Assembly: GCA_002352185.1 (NCBI GenBank)
Contig: DEHY01000139.1
Location: forward strand, 10,307 to 16,764
DNA: 6,458 nucleotides
Direction of reading: 5' to 3'
From: Competibacteraceae bacterium UBA2788
GTDB lineage: Bacteria; Pseudomonadota; Gammaproteobacteria; Competibacterales; Competibacteraceae
The stretch's first letter is position 1. Every line of letters starts with the position of its first letter. This document shows, in pieces, positions 1 through 6,429 of this stretch. The position numbers and the translations under genes were made by a program. Under the pieces are notes generated by a model. The model saw only the letters and a program-made list of their open reading frames with translations, was not told the origin of the DNA and made no database searches.

Positions 1-437
1 TGCTGAGCGGTCCGTTCGCCGATATGGCGATGAGCGATTGGGACCGGCTGATGGCGATTAATCTGCGCGGGGCCGTACTGTGTGCGCGGCAGGCATTCTT
101 ATTGATGCGGGAATGCGGCGGCGGCATCGTCAACGTGTCTTCGCTGGGCGGAATGCCGGGCGCCGAAAAATTCCCCGGTTATGTCGCCTACACGGTCAGT
201 AAATTTGCCTTGACCGGCCTGACCGAAGCGCTGGCCGCTGAAGGCAAAGCGCAGGGCATTCGGGTCAATGGCGTAGCGCCTGGCGCCGTAGATACCGAAA
301 TGTTGCGCAAGGCTGCGCCGCATTTGCGAACCCGCACCGGCCCCACCGACATCGCCAAGGTTATTGCTTTCCTGTGCGATCCCGCCGAATCCGGCTGCAT
401 GAGCGGCGCGACTCTGGTGATCAATAGCAATGAGTGA
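1..437 (+). CDS. Short-chain dehydrogenase/reductase (SDR), 3' part, cut by left edge
   Basis: This is the C-terminal part of a classical SDR, a cytoplasmic NAD(P)H-dependent oxidoreductase with a Rossmann fold. The reading frame (codons from base 3) is open to the left edge, so the ATG at 24 is internal: the text before it reads as ordinary SDR sequence. The N-terminal TGxxxGIG cofactor loop and NNAG motif lie outside the window. Visible catalytic residues are the helix Asn in INLRG (codon 60-62), the Ser of NVSS (141-143), and Tyr and Lys of YxxxK (189-191 and 201-203). The VNGVAPGAVDTEM stretch is the usual P-G loop after the sixth strand. The C-terminus ends ATLVINSNE instead of the common glycine-rich G-x-x-x-x-V-D-G-G tail, so the last strand is slightly atypical. 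All catalytic residues in view are intact, so an active enzyme is likely. The substrate cannot be told; a FabG-like or sugar/alcohol dehydrogenase role are both possible. A 124-base gap follows before the hydrolase signal peptide. Confidence 0.93.
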   Translation, partial: LSGPFADMAMSDWDRLMAINLRGAVLCARQAFLLMRECGGGIVNVSSLGGMPGAEKFPGYVAYTVSKFALTGLTEALAAEGKAQGIRVNGVAPGAVDTEMLRKAAPHLRTRTGPTDIAKVIAFLCDPAESGCMSGATLVINSNE

Positions 438-561
438 ATTGCGCCGCCACTGATCGGATCTACCAGGATTAACGGGTTGGATGAGATCAATGATCCAGCC
501 TGCGCCGCGAACCTATCGCCGTCACAGGAAAATTTACGGGAAGCGCCTTGTGGAACACGCC

Positions 562-2712
562 ATGTTTTATCAATCGGTTATACGGCCAATTATTTGTTGT
601 GTAGCAGGATGCCTGGCCCTTTCCGTCTGCCTTGCACAAGGCCAGAGCGTTACGATTTCTGTTGCGACCGAAAATCCGCTTAACCGCTTTATCCCTTCTC
701 AAACCTTTGGGGCAGGTATCGACGGTCACGAATATGGCGACACCAAAAAAATCTTTACCAAAAAAAATATTGCAGCGATGAAGTCAGTGGGCTTTGGCCC
801 ACTCAGCTATCGGCTAAGGACTGAGTTAGGGATAGAAACATGGCATTGGAATAACGAGGGGCAATGGAGCGATCCGGTTCATCAGCGCGGCTATTGGGTA
901 TCAAGTTACGAGTCATCCAAGCCCATTGAGCAGTCTTATGGCTACCGATTACCGCGCAGAGGAAATACTATTGATCAGGCTAATAATGACGGTTATTCAC
1001 GGCTTGATGACGGGGATCAGCACACCTTCTGGAAGAGCAACCCATATCTTGATCGCTATTTTACCGGTGAGGATAATGCGCGTCACCCTCAATGGGTAGT
1101 GGTGGATTTTGCCAAACCCATTCCCATAAATGCATTGCGCATTCATTGGGGCGGCCTTTACGCTACTGAATATACAGTTGAGTATTGCACCACTGCGAAG
1201 CCTGATGACATTGAAGATGAGGTACCGACCGAATGGCATGTCTTTCCATGGGGCGCATTTAGCAATGAAAAAGGAGCGACTCAGCTAAAACAACTTTCCC
1301 CAACGCCGATCTCAACCCGTTTTGTGCGAATAATGCTCAAGAAAAGTTCTAGCGCCATCCCCAAAAAGATCTCTGATATCCGTGACTATCTTGGTTATGC
1401 AATTCGAGAGATTGAGTTGGGGAAAATCAACGCTGATGGCAAATTTGAAGACAAGGTGCGCCACGAAAAAAACAATGTAAAACAGACACCTATGTATGTA
1501 TCATCCACCGATCCATGGCATTCGATCCATGATAGAGATATTAATACGGAGCAACCTGGCTTCGATAAGGTTTATCAGAGCGGGCTTACCAACAACCAGC
1601 CGATGCTTTTGTCGGCAGGCGTCTTATATGACACCCCGGAAAATGTGGCCGCAGCGATTCGATACCTTCAATCCCGTGGTTATCCATTCACCCGGATTGA
1701 AATGGGAGAAGAACCTGACGGGCAGTACGTCACGCCCGAAGATTACGGAGCTCTTTATATCCAGATGGCTGACGCCATTCATGCGGTTGATCCTGAATTA
1801 AAATTAGGAGGCCCGTGTTTTCAAACGAACATCAGCGAATACAGAGTTTGGCCTATTGGCAATGAAAAAAGAACATGGATGGCCCGTTTTTTAAGTTATT
1901 TGAAGGAGCGTAATCACGAAAAAGATTACTCATTCTTTTCTTTCGAGTGGTATCCATTTGACAAGGGCTGCATAAGCACGGCGCCTCAATTAGCCGCGCA
2001 TCCGGGCATTTTACGCGGCTTTGTTGAACGCCTGCAACGCGATGGGCTTTCTCCGTCCATCCCATGGATGATGACTGAATACGGTTATTCCGCTTTTTCT
2101 TGCCGCGCCGAGGTTGATATTGAGGGAGCCCTGTTCAACGCCGATGCGGTAGCGCTGTTTCTGTCCCTTGGCGGAGATCAGGTTTATTTATACGGCTACG
2201 AACCAGGGAATCTTATGGATGAGCTTTCCTGCAATTCGTGGGGTAACAATATGATATTTCTTGCCGACGATAACCTAAAGATCAAGCACACGACAGCCAC
2301 TTATTTTGGGGCGAAGATGATCAATGAAAACTGGGTCAAGCCAGGGAATCAACCGCATGAGATTTATGCAGCCACTTCCAGCCTTCTCAACAAGAACGGT
2401 CAGCCCCTGGTTTCCGCTTATGCTCTGCGGAGACCTGATCAGCTCTGGAGCATTCTCATGATTAACAAAGATCCTGTAAACAGCCATCCGATAAGGCTGG
2501 AGTTTCAGGATAAAACTGCGGGAAAAACTACTTTTGCGGAAGGTGACATTGAATTTTTCCAGTATTCTCGTGACCAATACCAATGGAAGCCTGATGGAGA
2601 GCATGGACGCCCTATCAGAAACGATCCTCCCATGCATAAAAAAATTCCTTCGGATCAACTGGAACTGCCTCCGTATTCGCTCTCGGTCGTTCTGGTTCAT
2701 CTTCCACATTGA
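562..2712 (+). CDS. Secreted clan GH-A-like glycoside hydrolase with inserted F5/8 type C (discoidin) domain
   Basis: Predicted exported carbohydrate-active enzyme of 716 residues if started at ATG 562. The frame is open to ATG 481 (743 residues) and ATG 490, but a clear signal peptide starts at 562 (MFYQSVIR, then a hydrophobic core up to about residue 25), so I prefer 562. Its ribosome site is weak (GGA at 552-554). VAGC at residues 14-17 could be a lipobox, but the hydrophobic run continues past it. Residues about 40-100 look like the first barrel strands (FGAGIDG, then YRLRTELG and WHWN). Residues about 134-288 resemble an F5/8 type C domain: LDDG, TFWKS, PQWVVVDF, WGGLYATEYTVEY, FVRIML, IREIELG. 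The barrel resumes near 314. The putative acid/base is Glu384 in MGEEPDG and the nucleophile is Glu506 in MMTEYG; FEWYPF near 461-466 fits strand 6. A beta-rich tail follows from about 600. The substrate is unknown; GH39/GH44/GH51-like relatives are the nearest guess. The gene is AT-richer than its flanks. Confidence 0.8.
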   Translation: MFYQSVIRPIICCVAGCLALSVCLAQGQSVTISVATENPLNRFIPSQTFGAGIDGHEYGDTKKIFTKKNIAAMKSVGFGPLSYRLRTELGIETWHWNNEGQWSDPVHQRGYWVSSYESSKPIEQSYGYRLPRRGNTIDQANNDGYSRLDDGDQHTFWKSNPYLDRYFTGEDNARHPQWVVVDFAKPIPINALRIHWGGLYATEYTVEYCTTAKPDDIEDEVPTEWHVFPWGAFSNEKGATQLKQLSPTPISTRFVRIMLKKSSSAIPKKISDIRDYLGYAIREIELGKINADGKFEDKVRHEKNNVKQTPMYVSSTDPWHSIHDRDINTEQPGFDKVYQSGLTNNQPMLLSAGVLYDTPENVAAAIRYLQSRGYPFTRIEMGEEPDGQYVTPEDYGALYIQMADAIHAVDPELKLGGPCFQTNISEYRVWPIGNEKRTWMARFLSYLKERNHEKDYSFFSFEWYPFDKGCISTAPQLAAHPGILRGFVERLQRDGLSPSIPWMMTEYGYSAFSCRAEVDIEGALFNADAVALFLSLGGDQVYLYGYEPGNLMDELSCNSWGNNMIFLADDNLKIKHTTATYFGAKMINENWVKPGNQPHEIYAATSSLLNKNGQPLVSAYALRRPDQLWSILMINKDPVNSHPIRLEFQDKTAGKTTFAEGDIEFFQYSRDQYQWKPDGEHGRPIRNDPPMHKKIPSDQLELPPYSLSVVLVHLPH

Positions 2713-2713
2713 C

Positions 2714-2738
2714 TTCATTTATGTCATAAATGGATTTT
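2714..2738. repeat. Inverted repeat just after the hydrolase stop; weak terminator or operator
   Basis: CATTTAT (2716-2722) and ATAAATG (2726-2732) are perfect reverse complements around the 3-base loop GTC. With a T-G and a T-A pair outside, the stem reaches 9 bp (2714-2734), followed at once by TTTT (2735-2738). It begins four bases after the stop codon, where a terminator would be expected. The stem is AT-rich and the T tract short, so termination would be inefficient. Alternatively, TTGACT at 2709-2714 resembles a -35 box, which would put the dyad in the promoter spacer as an operator; however, no good -10 lies 16-18 bases downstream. Confidence 0.4.
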
Positions 2739-2808
2739 CCATAACGGCCACGCCGTAGACTGCTCCACAGCTTCATCGAACTGAAACGAACGGCATGAGT
2801 TGAATCAA

Positions 2809-5800
2809 ATGTCCATTCCGAATGACTCTCCAGCCAAACCGGTTTTCTTCGATCCCAGTCACAAGCGCTGGCCGCGCATGCGGCTGGGGATGGCAATTCT
2901 CGGCGTGACGCTCTCCCTGCTGTTGGGAGCGCTGGCGCTCAGCATCCTGGTCAGCCCAATCCTGCCGGCACTCAGTTTGCCCAGCGCCAGCATTGTGCCC
3001 CACGGCGCCCATATGGTGCCGCCGGTGCCTGCGCTTTCCGCCGAGCGCGTGCTGACGCGCCGCGAACGCGCCCTGCGCGATACCGAAGCCAAGCTGACGC
3101 AGGAGAAGGCGCGCAGCCTGCAACAACTGCTGGCGAAGTTCCCAAAGACGAACCGCATCCCGGATGATCGCCCGCTGACTATCGGGTTCTTCGTCAACTG
3201 GGATGACGCCAGCATGAGTTCCCTCAAGGAAAACCTGGACAGCCTGGACATGGTGATCCCCGAATGGCTGCATCTTGCGGGTGAGGATGGCTCGGTTCGA
3301 GAGGACGACGCCAACCGGGCGGCGCAGGCCACTCAGTATATTCGCGCCCGCCGTCCTGATCTGCGCATCATGCCGCTGGTGAACAACTGGAGCGGCAGCG
3401 AATGGGAGGGCGTGAAACTGGGCCGCATGTTGATGAATCCAGCCGCGCGCGCCCGCGCTATCGAGCAACTGACCGCTTATGCGGAGCGCCATGGCTTTGC
3501 CGGAATCAGCATCGACTTTGAATCCATCCCAAACAAGGCCCAACCCGATTTTCGCCGCTTTATCGCCGAGCTGTACGCGGCGCTGCGTCCCAAAAATCTG
3601 CAGCTGTCGGTCAATGTGCCGGCCAGCGATCCGGCTTTCCACTACAGCGAACTGGCCCGCCATGCCGACTACCTGATCCTGATGGCCTACGACGAACACT
3701 GGGCGACCGGCGCGGCGGGTCCCATTGCCAGCCTGCCCTGGTTCGCCGAAGTTCTGCGCCAGCGCCAGCACGACGTGCCGGCCCAGAAAATGATCGTCGC
3801 TATCGGCAATTATGGCTATGACTGGATCAAGGACAGCCACCATGCCGAAGAAATGACCTTTGAAGAGGCGACGCTTACAGCCAAGGAATCGGAGGGCGAC
3901 ATCCGCCTCGATCCGGTCTCGCTCAACCCGACCTTCGATTACACCGATGACGATGGCCGCATTCACCATGTGTGGCTGCTGGACGCAGTGACGGCGTTCA
4001 ATCAGATGGTGGTGGCCCGCACGATTCAGCCACGCGGCTTCGCGCTGTGGCGCCTGGGCGGCGAAGATCCATCGCTGTGGCGGGTGTTCGGCCAACACGG
4101 GGCGCTGGATGCGGCCCAAGCCGATCAGTTGCGGGATATTCGCTTTGCCTACGGGCTGGATTACGAGGGAAAGGGCGAGATTTTGCGCGTCACGGCCCAG
4201 CCGCATTCCGGCAGCCGCGACATCAGCTTCGATCCGAAACGCAACTTGATTACCTCCGAACACTTTACCGCATTCCCATCGCCCTACATTCTGACCCGGC
4301 AGGGCAACCAGGAGCGCAAGTTGGTCTTGACCTTCGATGATGGCCCTGACCCCCAATATACGCCCCGGATTCTCGATATTCTGCGCCAGGCGGGGGTGCG
4401 CGCCACCTTTTTCATCATCGGAGCCAATGGCGAACGGCGCCCGGATTTGTTGCGCCGCACGGTGGATGAAGGCCACGAAATCGGCAACCACACCTTCACC
4501 CATCCGAATATCTCGGTTATTTCGCCCACCCAGTTCGAACTCGAACTGTCGGCCACCCAACGCCTGCTGGCCAGTGTGGCGGGACGGCATTCGCTGCTGT
4601 TCCGTGCGCCCTACGCGGAGGATGCCGAACCGGAGACGATTGATCAGGCGCGCCCTATCGAGATAGCCAGCGGACTGGGCTATCTCGCCGTAGGCATGCA
4701 GATTGACCCGGATGACTGGCAACGACCCGGCGTGGACGAAATCGTGCGCCGCACGGTGGAAGCTGCGGAACGGGGCGACGGCAACGTCATCCTGCTGCAT
4801 GATGCCGGCGGCGACCGCAGCCAAACCGTGCAGGCCCTGCCCAGGCTGATCGAGGCGCTGCGCAGCCAGGGCTTCCAGTTTGTCACGGTCGCCGACCTGC
4901 TGAACCGGAGCCGCGACGATGTGATGCCGCCCATAGCCCCCGACAGTCTGTGGCAAACCTGGCTGGACGGGGCCGCTTTCAGCGTCATTAACCTGGCGGC
5001 GGTGACTATCCACTGGCTGTTTCTGCTTGGCATTGTCCTGGGGATCGCGCGCCTGCTGTTCATCGGCGCCCTCGCCGTTTATCAGCGCCGGCGCAAGCGC
5101 CGCTTCATCTTCGACCCGGCCTATTCCCCTTCAGTGGCCGTGATCGTGCCCGCCTACAATGAAGAGAAGGTGATTGTGCAGACCATCGTTTCGCTACTGG
5201 CCTGCGATCAGCCTGGGCGCTTCGAGATCATCGTGGTGGACGATGGCTCCAGGGACGCGACTTATCGCCTGGTGCGCGACGCCTTCGCCGACCAGCCGCA
5301 GGTGCGGGTCTACACCAAGCCCAACGGCGGCAAGCCGGCAGCGCTTAACTTTGGATTGGCTCAGACTCAGGCCGAGATTGTAGTGGCCCTCGACGCCGAT
5401 ACCGTTTTCACCCGCGACACCATTACCAAGCTGGTCCGCCATTTCGCCAACCCTCAAGTTGGCGCCGTGGCCGGCAACGCCAAAGTGGGCAACCGCACCA
5501 ATCTGCTGACCTGCTGGCAGGCGCTGGAATACATCACTAGCCAGAATCTGGATCGCCGTGCGTTCGACGTGCTCAACTGCATCACCGTGGTGCCGGGAGC
5601 CGTGGGCGCGTGGCGGCGCGAACCGGTGGAGCAGGCCGGCGGCTTCAACGACCTCACCCTGGCGGAGGACGCTGACCTTACCCTGTCCATCCGCAAGCTG
5701 GGCTACTCCATCGTCTATGAAGACGAAGCGGTCGCTCTCACCGAAGCCCCCGATACGGTGCGGGGTTTTGTTCGTCAGCGCTTCCGCTGGATGTTCGGCA

Positions 5801-6243
5801 CCATGCAGGCGGCCTGGAAGCACATGGATGCCCTGTTTCGACCGCGTTATGGCGCGCTGGGCTTTGTCGCCCTGCCCAACGTCATCATCTTCCAAGTGCT
5901 GTTTCCCCTGATCTCGCCGGTGATGGATCTGCTGCTCATCGGCTCGCTGGCCTCGGCGGCCCTGGACCACTGGCAACATCCAGCCGGCTATTCCACCGAT
6001 GCCTTGGGGCGGGTGCTGTTTTATTACGCTCTGTTCGTCACAGTGGACTACCTGGCGGCGGCGGTGGCCTTCGCCCTGGAACGCAATGAGAATAAATGGT
6101 TGCTTATTGGACTGTTCTGGCAGCGCTTCTTCTATCGCCAATTGATGTACTACGTGGCGATTAAAAGCACATTGGCGTCCCTGCGCGGTGTGCTGGTGGG
6201 CTGGGGTACGCTGGAGCGCAAGGCCACCGTTAAGGTTGCATAG
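2809..6243 (+). CDS. Fusion of GH18 hydrolase, NodB-type (CE4) polysaccharide deacetylase and GT2 processive glycosyltransferase
   Basis: Inner-membrane protein of 1144 residues, probably making and tailoring an N-acetylhexosamine exopolysaccharide. Numbering is from ATG 2809; a TTG at 2800 is in frame, and neither start has a strong ribosome site. Order: membrane anchor (24-52); charged helical linker (about 75-110); GH18 domain (about 122-425) with SIDFE giving Asp236 and catalytic Glu238, MAYD (Tyr294, Asp295) and late Trp414; beta-rich linker; CE4 deacetylase (about 503-700) with TFDDGP (Asp510, Asp511), HTFTH (metal ligands His561, His565), RAPY (599-602), DPDDW (633-637) and LLHDAGG (His664). 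Next comes a membrane segment (about 728-758) ending in RRRKRR, then cytoplasmic GT2 (about 774-1000) with VPAYNEE, VVDDGS (Asp811, Asp812), DAD (862-864), AED (catalytic-base position Asp954) and QRFRW (990-994). C-terminal hydrophobic segments lie near 1017-1055, 1068-1088 and 1098-1120. The positive-inside pattern puts GH18 and CE4 outside and GT2 inside. It resembles PgaB plus PgaC, or NodB plus NodC. Every catalytic motif is present. The polymer linkage (beta-1,4 or beta-1,6) is not decided by sequence. Confidence 0.93.
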   Translation: MSIPNDSPAKPVFFDPSHKRWPRMRLGMAILGVTLSLLLGALALSILVSPILPALSLPSASIVPHGAHMVPPVPALSAERVLTRRERALRDTEAKLTQEKARSLQQLLAKFPKTNRIPDDRPLTIGFFVNWDDASMSSLKENLDSLDMVIPEWLHLAGEDGSVREDDANRAAQATQYIRARRPDLRIMPLVNNWSGSEWEGVKLGRMLMNPAARARAIEQLTAYAERHGFAGISIDFESIPNKAQPDFRRFIAELYAALRPKNLQLSVNVPASDPAFHYSELARHADYLILMAYDEHWATGAAGPIASLPWFAEVLRQRQHDVPAQKMIVAIGNYGYDWIKDSHHAEEMTFEEATLTAKESEGDIRLDPVSLNPTFDYTDDDGRIHHVWLLDAVTAFNQMVVARTIQPRGFALWRLGGEDPSLWRVFGQHGALDAAQADQLRDIRFAYGLDYEGKGEILRVTAQPHSGSRDISFDPKRNLITSEHFTAFPSPYILTRQGNQERKLVLTFDDGPDPQYTPRILDILRQAGVRATFFIIGANGERRPDLLRRTVDEGHEIGNHTFTHPNISVISPTQFELELSATQRLLASVAGRHSLLFRAPYAEDAEPETIDQARPIEIASGLGYLAVGMQIDPDDWQRPGVDEIVRRTVEAAERGDGNVILLHDAGGDRSQTVQALPRLIEALRSQGFQFVTVADLLNRSRDDVMPPIAPDSLWQTWLDGAAFSVINLAAVTIHWLFLLGIVLGIARLLFIGALAVYQRRRKRRFIFDPAYSPSVAVIVPAYNEEKVIVQTIVSLLACDQPGRFEIIVVDDGSRDATYRLVRDAFADQPQVRVYTKPNGGKPAALNFGLAQTQAEIVVALDADTVFTRDTITKLVRHFANPQVGAVAGNAKVGNRTNLLTCWQALEYITSQNLDRRAFDVLNCITVVPGAVGAWRREPVEQAGGFNDLTLAEDADLTLSIRKLGYSIVYEDEAVALTEAPDTVRGFVRQRFRWMFGTMQAAWKHMDALFRPRYGALGFVALPNVIIFQVLFPLISPVMDLLLIGSLASAALDHWQHPAGYSTDALGRVLFYYALFVTVDYLAAAVAFALERNENKWLLIGLFWQRFFYRQLMYYVAIKSTLASLRGVLVGWGTLERKATVKVA

Positions 6244-6326
6244 CAAGGATTGGCGGTAAGATCCGGTCAAAAACGCACAGATCCCCGTTGCGGTTGGGTT
6301 GCGGGTCACTATGCCAGGCGTCGCGG

Positions 6327-6366
6327 GATCGGGTTTTCGCCCGGTTGAAACGCTGATTGTGTTTTT
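6327..6366 (+). terminator. Weak terminator-like hairpin after the fusion gene
   Basis: CGGG (6330-6333) pairs with CCCG (6340-6343) around a 6-base loop. The stem extends outward by T-G, A-T and G-T pairs (to 6327 and 6346), and GCGT (6318-6321) can pair with ACGC (6350-6353) beyond an interior loop. A run of five T (6362-6366) follows, but 15 bases or more after the inner stem, so this is not a classical Rho-independent terminator. It lies 84 bases past the stop of the synthase gene. It could be a weak terminator or chance pairing in GC-rich sequence. Confidence 0.25.
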
Positions 6367-6395
6367 GCCGTCTGGGACGGGCATTCAGGCATAAT
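6365..6395 (+). promoter_or_regulatory. Possible promoter upstream of der
   Basis: CATAAT (6390-6395) matches the sigma-70 -10 consensus at five of six bases, 34 bases upstream of the der ATG. The best -35 candidate is TTGCCG (6365-6370, four of six) at a 19-base spacing, longer than ideal. A separate promoter for der is reasonable because the preceding gene is unrelated in function. The call rests on pattern matching alone. Confidence 0.25.
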
Positions 6396-6429
6396 CCACC
6401 ACCTTTCATATCGAAACGATACGTTCTCT

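Larger units (their letters stand above)
6244..6429. other. Noncoding gap between polysaccharide synthase and der
   Basis: No credible + strand gene is seen here. Besides the weak hairpin and possible promoter listed separately, it holds two copies of GTTGCGG 11 bases apart (6287-6293 and 6298-6304) and a weak imperfect stem in which CCCG (6284-6287) can pair with CGGG (6302-6305). I see no tRNA-like or riboswitch-like fold. Confidence 0.6.

Noticed and set aside
478..497. TGGAT/ATCCA inverted repeat with GATCA/TGATC near the first ATG of the hydrolase
   Set aside because: Only 5-bp arms with alternative pairings and no T run; likely chance.
477..683. 68-codon + strand frame overlapping the hydrolase start
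   Set aside because: It overlaps the signal-peptide region in another frame, with no ribosome site or recognisable sequence.
2795..2803. ATG at 2795 just before the fusion gene
   Set aside because: It reads ATG-AGT-TGA and stops at once; it is not in the fusion frame.
2773..5013. 746-codon open frame on the - strand opposite the fusion gene
   Set aside because: It lies antisense to strong, motif-bearing coding sequence. Its translation has no recognisable domain and the low-complexity Gln/Arg/Ala look of an antisense frame in GC-rich DNA.
5194..6384. 396-codon open frame on the - strand opposite the GT2 part and into the gap before der
   Set aside because: Same reasoning: a shadow of the GT2 codon pattern, with no domain or signal of its own.
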